Below, one piece after another: positions 1 through 10,999 of a DNA stretch of 64,000 bases. Numbering within the stretch: the stretch's first letter is position 1; every line of letters begins with the position of its first letter. The position numbers and the translations under genes were made by a program. A model generated the notes under the pieces. It was not told where the DNA came from. It saw only the letters and a list, made by a program, of their open reading frames with translations, and did not search any database. The stretch comes from Mixophyes australis (Eukaryota; Chordata; Amphibia; Anura; Limnodynastidae), in NCBI GenBank assembly GCA_036250195.1, contig JAVHZZ010000017.1:2170001-2234000 (forward strand), given 5' to 3'.

Positions 1-870
1 CCCCTGATCAGGCTGTTGCAGAAGCAGCTGGAGAAAGTGAGGGAGGAGCTGGTAAACCATTGCGATTCCACCAAGCATGTAGCTCTTGTGGATGAAGCCC
101 TTCGTACGCTTTGCCAGGATCCGCGGTTGGTCACTATTTTAAAGGCAGAGGAATACATTCTGGCCACCGTTCTCGCTCCTCGGTTTAAAGCGTATGTTTT
201 GTCTCTGTTTCCGGCGGACACAAGTCTGCAGCGGTGCAAAGACCTGCTGGTCAGGAGATTGTCCTCTGAAGAGGACCGTGACATGCCAACAGCTCCACCC
301 TCATTTTCTTCCACATCTGTGGCTGCGAGGAAAAAGCTCAGTTTTCCTAAAAGAGCCGCTGGCGGGGATGCTGATAACATCTGGGCCGGGCTGAAGGACC
401 TGCCAACCATTGCAGACATGTCTACTGTTGCTGCATTGGATGCTGTCACAATAGAAAAAATGGTGGAGGATTATTTTGCTGACACCATCCAAATAGACAT
501 GTCAGACAGTCCATATTGTTACTGGAAGGAAAAAAAGGCAGTTTGGAAGCCCCTGTACAAACTGCCTCTATTTTACCTGAGTTGTCCCCCCTCCAGTCTG
601 TACTCGGAAAGAGTTTTTAGTGCAGCGGGGAACCTGGTCAGTGAGCGGCGAAGGAGGTTGCTTCCTCAGAACGTTGAAAAAATGATGTTCATAAAAATGA
701 ATTATCAATTCCTCAATCAAGTACAGCACTGCCCTCCAGATACTACAGAGGGACCTGTGGTTGTGGAGTCCAGCGGAGACGAATTGATAATGTGTGAGGA
801 GGAGGAAGTACACACTGTAGGGGGAGAGGAATCAGAGGTTGAGGATGAGGACGACATCTTGCCTCAGTAG
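1..870 (+). CDS. hAT-family transposase, C-terminal part (5' end outside window)
   Basis: The frame is open from base 1 to the stop at 870 (about 289 codons), so the N-terminus lies outside the window. The C-terminal third carries the hAT dimerisation region typical of ZBED/Ac-like transposases: a Pro-rich YLSCPPSS, then SERVFSAAGNLVSERR, then LLPQNVEKMMFIKMNYQFL. In this family that region mediates dimerisation and contributes to the RNase H-like transposase core. A Glu/Asp-rich acidic tail of about 40 residues precedes the stop. The BED finger and first catalytic Asp are not visible because they would lie upstream. No internal stop is seen, so the element is young or the gene is domesticated. 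A plausible 3' transposon end at 2216-2227 favours an ordinary transposon. Confidence 0.85.
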   Translation, partial: PLIRLLQKQLEKVREELVNHCDSTKHVALVDEALRTLCQDPRLVTILKAEEYILATVLAPRFKAYVLSLFPADTSLQRCKDLLVRRLSSEEDRDMPTAPPSFSSTSVAARKKLSFPKRAAGGDADNIWAGLKDLPTIADMSTVAALDAVTIEKMVEDYFADTIQIDMSDSPYCYWKEKKAVWKPLYKLPLFYLSCPPSSLYSERVFSAAGNLVSERRRRLLPQNVEKMMFIKMNYQFLNQVQHCPPDTTEGPVVVESSGDELIMCEEEEVHTVGGEESEVEDEDDILPQ

Positions 871-906
871 AGCCTGTTTATTTTGTACAGGGAGAGATGA
901 ATAGCT

Positions 907-1243
907 TTTTTGTTGTGGGGGCCCAAACAAACCAATCATTTCAGGCACAGTTGTTTGGTAGGCCCTGTCGCTGAAATGATTGGTTTGTTAAAGTGTGCAT
1001 GTCCTATACAAACAACATAAGGGTGGGTGGGAGGGCCCAAGGACAATTCCATCTTGCAACTCTTTTTATTCTTTGCCAGCTCTTTTTGTGGGGGTCCAAA
1101 CAAACCAATCATTTCAGGCACAGTTGTTTGGTAGGCCCTGTCACTGAAATGATTGGTTTGTTAAAGTGGGCATGTCCTATTTCAACAACATAAGGGTGGG
1201 TGGGAGGGCCCAAGGACAATTCCATCTTGCAACTCTTTTATTG
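907..1243. repeat. 173-bp tandem duplication with perfect hairpins
   Basis: A unit of 173 bp starting with GTGGGGGCCCAAAC occurs at 915 and again at 1088 with few changes. Each copy contains a 19-bp perfect inverted repeat: arm AACAAACCAATCATTTCAG at 926-944 pairs with 971-989, and the same arms recur at 1099-1117 and 1144-1162. It lies just after the transposase stop, in the presumed 3' untranslated part of the hAT element. Confidence 0.85.
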
Positions 1244-2227
1244 CCATTATGTGACCATTTAACAGTCGTTTGCCATGAGCACAAAGTAAAACAAAATTAA
1301 AACAAATTCAACAAATTAAACCAAAAGTAAAATGCCCTGTCATAATCAAAAACAAGAGGTATTGACGTGCTTGAACTACTGTAGTGTTTATAAGTTAGAA
1401 ACACTACACTTGAAAGCTTGAGCCTTTAATAGAAAAAGTCACTCTTCATTGCACGAATATTTGCAACAGCGGCAATTTTGGGGTTAACAAAGTCAACAAA
1501 TAACACTTCGACCCTGTCTGTCTTTCACATACTTGATGGGATCTCAATGATGAATGCTCTGTACCATGGTCGTCTAAATCAAGAGTTATTGACGTGCTAT
1601 AACTACTGTAGTTTTTATAAATTATAAACACTACACTTGAAAGTTGGAGCAGGTATTGTGGCCCCGGTACCGGGGCCACTCCACTATGCAGTCCAGATAG
1701 AGGCGTATCAGATATTAAACAACGTTGACTGTTGCTGCCAAATCATAAATTAATGAAAATGACCTGTCATCGTCAAAAACAAGAGGTATTGACACACTCG
1801 AACTACACCCTGTATATGCTGCAGAGGATGTAGGAGCAGGCAATTTGAAGGTGGAGGTATTGTGGCCCCGGTACCAAATTGTGTACCGGGACTACTGCAC
1901 TATGCAGTCCAGAAAGCTACCTCGGTGAAACGTTTTGGACTAAAAACAATATTGTGAGGTGTGAGGTGTTCAGAATAGACTGGGAATTAGTGGAAATGAT
2001 TGTTATTGAATGTTATTGAGGTTAATAATAGCGTAGGAGTGAAAATAAACCAAAACACTTGTTTTTAACACTTTTTTTTCAAAAAAAATCTGAATCCAAA
2101 ACCTTAAATCCGAACCAAAACCTTTCGTCAAGTGTTTTGCGAAACAAATCCGAACCCAAAACCTCAAGCAAATCTGAATCCAAAACACAAAACACGAGAC
2201 ACCAAAAGTGGCCAGTGCACATCCCTA
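1244..2227. mobile_element. hAT 3' non-coding region with internal repeats and likely terminus
   Basis: No gene is seen. A block containing TTGACGTGCTTGAACTACTG, a short stem-like TTATAA segment and ACACTACACTTGAAAG occurs near 1360 and 1582, with a shorter relative near 1786. A second block, GTATTGTGGCCCCGGTACC to ACTATGCAGTCCAGA, occurs near 1651 and 1856. The stretch ends in GTGCACATCCCT at 2216-2227, the reverse complement of a hAT-like AGGGATGTGCAC terminus. This is the probable right end of the element; the left end is outside the window. Confidence 0.55.
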
Positions 2228-2408
2228 CTTCAAAATCATTAACTCCAGTCTCATCATGAAAACCCCTTCATCATTAACCCCTCTATAACCATTAACTCCC
2301 TCATCCTGTTTAATTATAAATCCCCACATCATCAGTTAATTTCATTCATATTTAGTTACCCCCTCACTACCTCCCTCAGTCTCATCAAAAGACTGTAATG
2401 TGTGCCTA

Positions 2409-2703
2409 GAGTGTCTGTCCCTGTATGTTTGCGCCTGGAGTGTCTGTCCCTGTATGTTTGCGCCCGGAGTGTCTGTCCCTGTATGTTTGCGCCCGGGGTG
2501 TCTGTCCCTGTATGTTTGCGCCCGGAGTGTCTGTCCCTGTATGTTTGCGCTCGGAGTGTCTGTCCCTGTGTGTATGTATCCCATTGTCTGTACCAGTGTA
2601 TGTGTGCCCTCATTGTCTGTCCCTGTATATGTATGCCCGGTGTGTCTGTCCCTGTATGTGTGTGCCCGGTGTGTCTGTCCCTGTATGTGTGCACAGTGTC
2701 TAG
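2409..2703. repeat. 29-bp minisatellite, about 10 units
   Basis: Units of the form GTGTCTGTCCCTGTATGTTT followed by GCGCCCGGA start at 2411, 2440, 2469 and so on. The period is exactly 29 bp at first, and the units degrade after about 2565. Long open frames over it (2400-2954 plus, 2899-2342 minus) come from the repeat and are not genes. Confidence 0.9.
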
Positions 2704-3393
2704 CCGTATTTGTGTGCCCAGTGTGTGCTGATCTAGTGTGTGTACCTGTAGTTTCTGATAAATTTCTTGCCATAGGATGTCCAGGAAGATCACAGCGTGG
2801 CCTCAGTGCATATGAAGTGGTCCCACCGCAGTATGTGTGGGGGAGGGGAGGCCATAATAGAGGACGTAGGATGGTGTGCATTGTAGCAATAGGCTGCACA
2901 GCCCCTACTTTGAAAATGAGGCAACGGGGAGGGATTAAGGCAGAGCTTTATTAAAGAATAATGCCGGAGGCCACGGACTGGCCCAAAGAGTTACCAAATA
3001 TAAATAAACAATTGTTATCTTATTCAAATCTGCTGCACTTACCTTACCTACTAGCTTCCATAAGTCGGCCATTCTTAGTCGCCTGTCTATTACTAACCGC
3101 CACTTTAAACTCATTTTGCTGGTTGCACTAATTTGTTCAAAGCAGAAGATGGATCCGTGGGGGCCGGCTGTAGATAGAGGACTCTGATAGGTGGGCTCAC
3201 TGTCTGAAGCTGCAGGAGAGGTAAATGCTATATGCAGTCCACTTTCCTGTATATAGGAAACGGTTACATATAGGGCGTGGGTCATATTTATAAAATAGAA
3301 CATTATTGGTTGTTTTGCACAATTAACCAATAATAAAATTCCAAATAGGTGGATCATTTCACTTAACTTATTTTGATGTCTCTCAATACGCAG
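2704..3393 (+). other. Intron/upstream sequence of the left zinc-finger locus
   Basis: No exon is recognised. The part from about 3030 to 3393 is homologous, in inverted orientation, to 31389-31740, the intron before the matching exon of the minus-strand gene. Shared blocks include the stretch around TGCTATATGCAGTCCACTTTCC and the acceptor region. This shows the two loci arose by a duplication that included introns. Confidence 0.6.
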
Positions 3394-3558
3394 GATTACA
3401 CAGTGACACCCAAGAGCCGCCCCTGTGTTTCTGGAGTAATGAGCACAACCCAGATCCCCATCACGGTGCCTGAACCTCAGTCACTGATACGTGAAGAAAT
3501 CAATGGCCAGAAGATCCTGGAATTGACCAAACAAATCATTCAGCTGGTGACTGGAGAG
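3394..3558 (+). CDS. Zinc-finger gene, N-terminal module exon (55 codons)
   Basis: The acceptor is CAATACGCAG before GATTACACAG, and the donor is GGAGAG|GTGACT at 3559. The exon is phase 0 at both ends and encodes DYTVTPKSRP...QIPITVPEPQSLIRE...KILELTKQIIQLVTGE. This closely resembles the conserved N-terminal module of anuran multi-finger proteins (finger-associated boxes described in Xenopus), where ILxLTxxIIxLLTGEV precedes a KRAB-like box. The next exon starts V-P-I-K-C as expected, so the splice phase is right. The 5' exons of this locus were not found. Confidence 0.8.
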
Positions 3559-3637
3559 GTGACTGCTGGGAATGGGACATAATACAGTAACATTAGGGGA
3601 TGTGTCTGGATGATGACTGTGTCATTGTGTATGTCAG

Positions 3638-3693
3638 GTTCCTATAAAGTGTCGGAATGAGTTGGAGAATTTAGAAGGGCCCAAGGATCTGTA
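3638..3693 (+). pseudogene. Damaged KRAB-like exon
   Basis: The acceptor GTATGTCAG precedes GTTCCTATAAAGTGTCGG, encoding VPIKCRNELENLEGPKDLY. Compared with the intact KRAB-like exon of the minus-strand gene (31009-31132), about eight residues of the VTVYLSM segment are missing. The sequence runs straight into the 52-bp minisatellite where KDVMMENH should be. No splice donor remains, so this exon is probably dead. Confidence 0.7.
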
Positions 3694-6236
3694 CATATCA
3701 TTGTGTGCTCCCAGCCCAGTGATCCGACCAGTCTCCTCCTCACATCATATCATTGTGTGCTCCCAGCCCAGTGATCCGACCAGTCTCCTCCTCACATCAT
3801 ATCATTGTGTGCTCCCAGCCCACATATCTGACCAGTCTCCTCCTCACATCATATCATTGTGTGCTCCCAGCCCAGTGATCCGACCAGTCTCCTCCTCACA
3901 TCATATCATTGTGTGCTACCAGCCCAGAGATCTGACCAGTCTCCTCCTCACATCAAATCATTGTGTGCTGCCAGCCCACAGATCTGACCAGTCTCTTCCT
4001 CACATCATATCATTGTGTGCTTCTAGCCCAGAGATCTGACCAGTCTCCTCCTCACATCATATCTTTGTGTGCTCCCAGCCCACAGATCTGACCAGTCTCC
4101 TCCTCACATCATATCATTGTGTGCTACCAGCCCAGAGATCTAAACAGTCTCCCCCTCACATCATATCATTGTGTGCTACCAGCCCAGAGATCTATCTAGT
4201 CTCCTCCTCACATCATATCATTGTGTGCTCCCAGCCCACAGATCTGACCCTTCTCCTCCTCACATCATATCATTGTGTGCTCCTAGTCCAGAGATCAGAC
4301 CAGTCTCCTCCTCACATCATATCATTGTGTGCTCTCAGCCCAGAGATCTAACCAGTCTCCTCCTCACATCATATCATTGTGTGCTACCAGCCCACAGATC
4401 TGACCAGTCTCCTCCTCACATCATATCATTGTGTGCTACCAGCCCACAGATCTGACCAGTCTCCTCCTCACATCATATCATTGTCTGCTCCCAGCCCATA
4501 GATCTGACCAGTCTCCTCCTCACATCATATCATTGTGTGCTACCAGCCCAGAGATCTCACCAGTCTCCTCCTCACATCATATCATTGTGTGCTCCCAGCC
4601 CAGACATCTGACCCTTCTCCTCCTCACATCATATCATTGTGTGCTCCCAGCCCACAGATCTGACCAGTCTCCTCCTCACATCATATCATTGTGTGCTACC
4701 AGCCCACAGATCTGACCAGTCTCCTCCTCACATCATATCATTGTCTGCTCCCAGCCCACATATCTGACCAGTCTCCTCCTCACATCATATCATTGTGTGC
4801 TCCTAGCCCAGAGATCTGACCATTCTCCTCCTCACATCATATCATTGTGTGCTGCCAGCCCACAGATCTGACCAGTCTCTTCCTCACATCATATCATTGT
4901 GTGCTTCTAGCCCAGAGATCTGACCAGTCTCCTCCTCACATCATATCTTTGTGTGCTCCCAGCCCACAGATCTGACCAGTCTCCTCCTCACATCATATCA
5001 TTGTGTGCTACCAGCCCAGAGATCTAAACAGTCTCCCCCTCACATCATATCATTGTGTGCTACCAGCCCAGAGATCTATCTAGTCTCCTCCTCACATCAT
5101 ATCACTGTGTGCTCCCAGCCCAGAGATCTGACCCTTCTCCTCCTCACATCATATCATTGTGTGCTCCTAGTCCAGAGATCAGACCAGTCTCCTCCTCACA
5201 TCATATCATTGTGTGCTCTCAGCCCAGAGATCTAACCAGTCTCCTCCTCACATCATATCATTGTGTGCTACCAGCCCACAGATCTGACCAGTCTCCTCCT
5301 CACATCATATCATTGTGTGCTACCAGCCCACAAATCTGACCAGTCTCCTCCTCACATCATATCATTGTCTGCTCCCAGCCCATAGATCTGACCAGTCTCC
5401 TCCTCACATCATATCATTGTGTGCTACCAGCCCAGAGATCTCACCAGTCTCCTCCTCACATCATATCATTGTGTGCTCCCAGCCCAGACATCTGACCCTT
5501 CTCCTCCTCACATCATATCATTGTGTGCTCCCAGCCCACAGATCTGACCAGTCTCCTCCTCACATCATATCATTGTGTGCTCCCAGCCCACAGATCTGAC
5601 CAGTCTCCCCCTCACATCAAATCATTGTGTGCTACCAGCCCACAGATCAGACCAGTCTCCTCCTCACATCATATCATTGTCTGCTCCCAGCCCACAGATC
5701 TCACCAGTCTCCTCCTTACATCATATCATTGTGTGCTCCCAGCCCACAGATCTGACTAGTCTCCTCACATCATATCATTGTGTTCTCCCAGTCCAGAGAT
5801 CTGACCAGTCTCCTCCTCACATCATATCATTGTGTGCTCCTAGCCCAGAGATCTGACCATTCTCCTCCTCACATCATATCATTGTGTGCTGCCAGCCCAC
5901 AGATCTGACCAGTCTCTTCCTCACATCATATCATTGTGTGCTTCTAGCCCAGAGACCTGACCAGTCTCCTCCTCACATCATATCATTGTGTGCTACCAGC
6001 CCAAGGATCTAACCAGTCTCCCCCTCACATCATATCAGTGTGTGCTACCAGCCCAGAGATCTATCTAGTCTCCTCCTCACATCATATCATTGTGTGCTAC
6101 CAGCCCAGAGATCTAACCAGTCTCCTCCTCACATCATATCATTGTGTGCTACCAGCCCAGTGACTTGACCAGTCTCCTCCTCACATCATATAATTGTGTG
6201 CTACCAGCCCAGAGATCTGACCAGTCTCCTCCTCAC
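3685..6236. repeat. 52-bp minisatellite with an 884-bp higher-order repeat
   Basis: About 49 head-to-tail units of 52 bp contain CAGTCTCCTCCTCACATCAT and ATCATTGTGTGCTCCCAGCC. Variant units recur in the same order at a spacing of 884 bp, exactly 17 units; for example, the variant TTGTGTGCTGCC is at 3961 and 4845. A third start of the same series is at 5882, after 20 units with a 3-bp deletion near 5764. Because 52 is not divisible by 3, each forward frame reads through all three unit phases. Many overlapping 94-codon frames result and are artefacts. Confidence 0.95.
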
Positions 6237-7120
6237 ACTGTCTGGTTTATCTCATGGGACATCAGTCTGACTCCATGAAATTACACATGAATGTCCTGTA
6301 CACTTCCTGCTGTGACATTATCCATAACCATCTCCCTGTATTACCACATGTGACATTACCATGAATATTTGATCCGCAGTTGTATATTATCACTGTAATA
6401 CTAATGCAGAATATGAGATTATCTTTCTCCCTCTAAGATCACATACACTCCATCACAAACTTCTCTTCACACAATCTCCCCATTCTCACACACCCACCCA
6501 TCATTGCATAATAGTTTCTCTCCAATCTTTGTGCTTGGATGCTCTGTACAGTTGCTCTTTATTTTTCTGATCTGACTCTGTTCCGTGCTTTGTTCTTATA
6601 CTTTACTTTGTTCTATTGCCCATCTCTGCCCTACTCCATTGTCTTACTCTATTCTGATACTCTCCTGCTCTGTGCAAGGATGTGAGACCAAGAGTAGTGT
6701 AAACCCATAACCAGGACTCGCTGCTCATTTAACCTATCTGTACTCTACTTTTGAAGCTCCAGTGTTTGCGTGTGAGGGCAGAGTCTAGTTAGACAATGAG
6801 GCTTCCTGGCTAATGAGTCTTCCTGTTGTAGGAGGCTGGCTGGGCTATGGGTATGCTTAGGAGATGTTATTCTCCAATGTCCACATTTTGGCTGGAATTG
6901 TCCAAGTTGGATGTAATTTACGTGTCACTGTGGCTGGGTTTATGCAATGTGCTTGTAATGCAGTTTACTAATAGTGAAGAAGTGTTTGTAGTTTACAAAT
7001 TGAAATTAAACAGCTGGACATTTCAACTTACTTATAGTATGAAAATGTTGGGCATTATAATATGTCAATCAATGTGAAATACAAAGTCTTATTTTCATAC
7101 ATTTATTTTATTTCCAACAG
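6237..7120 (+). other. Intron before the left finger exon
   Basis: Nothing coding is seen. The connecting exons present in the minus-strand paralogue (DGSSNRNTPER and ETYVRGDQQCKEEEI types) were searched for and not found. The last 120 bp match the equivalent intron of the paralogue, including a shared ATGAAAATGTTGGGCATTAT-like stretch at 7040, and end in the acceptor TTTCCAACAG at 7111-7120. Confidence 0.6.
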
Positions 7121-7953
7121 ATGGATGCAAACACAGGAATTTCTCAGAGGAAAAATTTATTTTTACTACAGATTTTGAAATAGAAGATGATAACATCACA
7201 CATGGTTCCCCAGGAGGAAGCCCCACTACCCTAATTATACATCCAGATAAACCATCGGAACTCTCTAATCATGAGAAATGTTCTCCTGATAACATAGATA
7301 TTGTTACACATAGTACAGCTCATACAGATGATAAAATATTTCTATGTCCTGAGGGTGGGAAATGCTTTGTGTTTAAGTCATCTCTTCATAAACATCAGAT
7401 AAGTCACACAAGCGAGAAACTATTTCCATGTTCTGAATGTGGGAAATGTTTTACACGTAAATCAAATCTTGTTACACATCAGAGAACTCACACAGGTGAG
7501 AAACTATTTCCTTGCTCGGAGTGTGAAAAATGGTTTATAAAGAAACCAAACCTTATAAGACATCAGACAACTCACACAGGTGAGAAATCATTTACATGTT
7601 CTGAGTGTGGGAAATGTTTTGCACAGAAATCAAATCTTGTTTTACATCAGAGAACTCACACAGGTGAGAAACCATTTCCATGTTTTGAATGTGGGAAATG
7701 TTTTATACATAAATCATCTCTTGTTAAACATCAGAGAACTCACACAGGTGAGAAACTATTTCCTTGCTCGGAGTGTGAAAAATGGTTTATAAATAAACCA
7801 AACCTTATAAGACATCAGAGAACTCACACAGGTGAGAAACCGAATACATGTTCTGAGTGTGGGAAATGTTTTGCAGAGAAATCAAATCTTGTTAAACATC
7901 AGAGAAGTCACACAGGTGAGAAAATGTTGGAAATGTTTTACACAGAAATTTAA
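7121..7953 (+). pseudogene. C2H2 zinc-finger exon, last finger broken
   Basis: The exon starts after TTTCCAACAG in phase 1, giving (D)GCKHRNFSEEKF, then a linker with SELSNHEKCSPDNIDIVTHS. A first finger has lost its second cysteine (CPEGGKC). Six intact fingers follow, of the type C-x2-C-x12-H-x3-H joined by HTGEK linkers. Fingers with the unusual CSECEKWF core occur twice, which suggests an internal duplication of a three-finger block. About 17 bp are missing after the last HTGEK, near 7923. This shifts the frame and ends the protein at 7953, while the rest of the last finger (KCFTQKFKLVEHQKFH) continues in another frame to 8053. Such proteins normally bind DNA in the nucleus. With the KRAB exon damaged and the connecting exons missing, the locus is probably a pseudogene, although the finger block could still be expressed. 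Confidence 0.8.
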
Positions 7954-8084
7954 ACTTGTTGAACATCAAAAATTTCACACAAGACAAAAGCAATTGGAAA
8001 TGAAACAAGTTTTCCGCAATTCTCCAAATATTGTGAAATCATTTAACTGTTAATGTAAATTAAACAATTGATCCGTGTGTGTGT

Positions 8085-9312
8085 GTATATATAATACATA
8101 TATATAGTCCAGTCGTCCACAATATTAATATTGCTGACAAGTGAAGTGAATAACAGTTATTATCTCGTTATAATGGCACCTGTTAAGTGGTGGGATATAT
8201 TAGACAACAAGTCAACACTTAGTTTTTGAAGTTGATGTGTTGGAAGCAGGAAGAATGGGTATGCGTAAGGATCTGAGCGACTTTGACAAGAGTCAAATTG
8301 TGATGGCTAGATGACTGGGTCAGAGAATCTCCAAAACGACAGATCTTGTGGGGTGTTTGCGGTATGCAGTGGTTAGTACCTACCAAAAGTAGTCCAAGAA
8401 AGGACAACCGGTGAACCAACGACAGGGTCATGGGCACCCAAGCGCATGAGGAGCATAGGCTAGCCTGGCTGGTCCGATCCCATAGAAGAGTTACTATAGC
8501 ACAAATTTCTGAAAAAGGTAATGCTGGCTATGATAGCAAGGTGTCAGAACACACAGTGGATCGAAGGTTGCTGCCTATGGGGCTGTGTAGCCACAGAACG
8601 GTTAGAGAGCTCATGATGATCCACCACCAAAAAATCCTACAATGGGCAAGTGAGCGCTAGAACTGGACCATGGAGCAATAGAAGAGGGTGGCCTTGTCTG
8701 ATGAATCGCATTTTCTTTTACATCGTGGACGGCCAGGTGCGTGTGCATCGTTTAATATGGGGAAGAGAAGTCACCAGGATGTACAATGGGAAGAAGGCAA
8801 GCCGGTGGAGGCATTGTGATACTCTAGATTATAATCTACTGGGAAACATTGGGTCCTGGCATTCATGTGGGTGTTACTTTGACACATACCACCTACCTAA
8901 GCTTTGTTGCAGACCAAGTACACCCCTCCATGGCAGCGGTATTCCCTGAATGTAGTAACCTGTTTCAACAGGATAATGCACCCTGCCACTTTGCAAAAAG
9001 TGTTCAGGAATGGGTTGAGGGACATGACAAAGAGTTCAAGGTGTTGACTTGGCCTCCAAATTCCCTAGATCTCAGTCCATTCGAGCATCTGTGGAATATG
9101 CTGTAAGAATAAGTCCAAGCCTTGGAAGCCCCACCTTACAACTTACAGTACTTAAAGGATCTGCTAACGTCTTGGTGCCACATACCACAGGACACCTTCA
9201 CAGGTCTTGTGGAGTCCATGCCTCGCATGGTCAAAACAGTTTTGTTGGCACAAGGGGAGGGGGACCTACACAATATTAGGCAGGTGGTTTTAATGTTGTG
9301 GCTGTGTATATT
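8085..9312 (+). mobile_element. Tc1/mariner transposon, inactivated
   Basis: A Tc1-like transposase reading frame starts at ATG 8255 (MGMRKDLSDFDKSQIVMAR, the N-terminal paired-like helix-turn-helix). It is broken by several stops and frameshifts. Recognisable blocks are VVSTYQK, EHRLAWLVRSH, SDESHFLLH (first catalytic Asp), FQQDNAPCHFAK (second Asp) and WPPNSLDLSPFEHLWNML near the end. It finishes with GGPTQY just before GGCAGGTGGTTTTAATGTTG, the usual 3' inverted-repeat side. The left boundary is approximate because the terminal repeat there is degraded. The element lies directly downstream of the left zinc-finger exon. Confidence 0.9.
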
Positions 9313-10270
9313 GGTTATGTTGCCCTTATCTAATTTGCGAACGAGACAGGTGTGCATCACAATAAGCTAACTGGTGCCGTGCACGGAATTGTTATGGCTG
9401 CCACTTGTAAGAAATTGTTAAGCCACATATATGAGGTCTCTTAGATCCTCTGCCTCTGTTTCTGATATATTTTACAGGTAATGTGAGGCATTCCTAGGTG
9501 TTTACTTGGTGCAATCACGAACGATCTGCACTTAATTCTCAAGCCGCGCATGCGCACTGAAAAATATGAACTGTGCATGTGCAAAATGGCCACCAGCTAT
9601 AGTATAAGTAATAAATGCACATATAGGTGAATTTGTTCTCCTGATAAAGTCTCTAGTAGACGAAACGTGTTGAGGTCATTAGATGTGATATATTTCTCAA
9701 ACTTTCTCTGTATCCAATATTGGAATTGAACCACCAGTAATTCAATCTTTTGTTTTCTGACTCCACTGAGTGGTGATCAGGGGAGGGGTGGCAAATTTTA
9801 GCCCTGGGGGAAACCTCGATTCAACAGCCTATTAGGACCATTTTAAAGGGAAAAAAAGGCTAGTGGCTAAGTGATCCAGCCCAAGGTAGCCCATTTTGTG
9901 ACCGGCCCGGTGGGCAGGTGCCCCCCAGCCCAGCCTGCCCCTGGTGGTGACTAATGACAGTGAGTACTGGTATAATTACACCTTGATTACAGATAAGACT
10001 TTTATTTTTTTATTTTTTGTGAATGTGCAATTTTTATATTATTCAATAAATTTGTTTTTATGAAAAGATACTATATGGGATTTCTCATTCTTTATATCTA
10101 TGTATTGTGTGAACTAGACAAGCAGTATTGAGCCAACAGGAACCTGTACAGATAAGCAAAATAATTTATATTTATCTGATACACATAGTATATGTGGTTT
10201 GGTGTGAAATAATATAAATAATTATATATATATATATAATTATTATATATTATATACGTGCTTGGGCGCT
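9313..10270. other. Non-coding stretch with old repeat fragments
   Basis: No gene is seen. TAGTAGACGAAACGTGTTGA at about 9654 resembles the GAAACGCGTTG motif common in frog Penelope-like and related repeat tails. From 9790 to 9950 there is a GC-rich fragment (GGCCCGGTGGGCAGGTGCCC) that looks like a worn interspersed repeat. At 10215-10255 an AT-only palindromic microsatellite occurs. Confidence 0.4.
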
Positions 10271-10995
10271 CACAAGTATATGTAGGTTAAGAGACCAGTG
10301 GAAGTCTTCATAAAGCAACACTTCCCAGCTGGATAATATATAACACATAGTGTAGTATGTTAACACTTAAATATCCTCCACCCAGAAGAGCATTAAAGTC
10401 CAAAGACTAACGATTTTTCTTGTACAATAACTGGTGTTCAGTTCCTGGTGGTGCAGATGTCGCTGGAAACCAGTGAACCACGTGTAGGTGAATGGGGTAA
10501 CCCCCTTATATAATGTGCTTCCTTAAAAGCTTCTTGTATTATTGTGTTGTATTTTCTACATTGATCTTTATAGAGTCTTCTTTCAGTATATAGCTCCCAA
10601 TATGGAAATGTGAAAAAAGACCTAAAAATATCTACTGCATTATTCTTTATTACACCGATACCAGATATTTAAAAATACACTCACATTCCATATAGATAAA
10701 AACTGGTGCACAAATAGGTACCATCTACATAAATATAGGGTGGATGACCCTACCACAAAGCTCACACGAAGACTCGGAGGAAGGTAAAGCTGAAATTAGT
10801 CCCGGAATTCTCCTTCCAATCACCAACCAAGTGAACGTCCTGGTCAGCGAGGAATCACCACAGTGACCAACGCGTTTTGACTCCTCAGATTTGAGTCTTT
10901 CTCAATGTTACTAATTGTCTGACTTTTTAAAGTGTATAGCAGCCAATAAAGTGCCGCCGTGGAGACAAAGATCCTGTACGGAAGTCGTCGCTTAA
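10271..10995 (-). other. Probable Penelope-like 3' tail region
   Basis: Read on the minus strand, the segment at 10850-10920 contains CAAAACGCGTTGGTCACTG next to an AGACTCAAATCTGAGGAGTC palindrome. This style of sequence follows Penelope-like elements in frogs. It lies downstream, on the minus strand, of the GIY-YIG remnant at 12364-12693. Assignment is by position and style only. Confidence 0.3.
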
Positions 10996-10999
10996 CTCG

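Noticed and set aside
2342..2954. Long open frames on both strands (up to 185 codons)
   Set aside because: They lie on the 29-bp minisatellite and read its repeat; no domain and opposing frames are equally open.
3662..5856. Series of 78-125-codon frames with MCSQPTDLTSLLL-type repeats
   Set aside because: Product of the 52-bp array; identical in style in every frame.
3685..6236. CRISPR-like array
   Set aside because: Units are contiguous with no unique spacers, and the genome is eukaryotic.
9136..9360. 74-codon minus-strand frame
   Set aside because: Shadow of the Tc1 transposase end.
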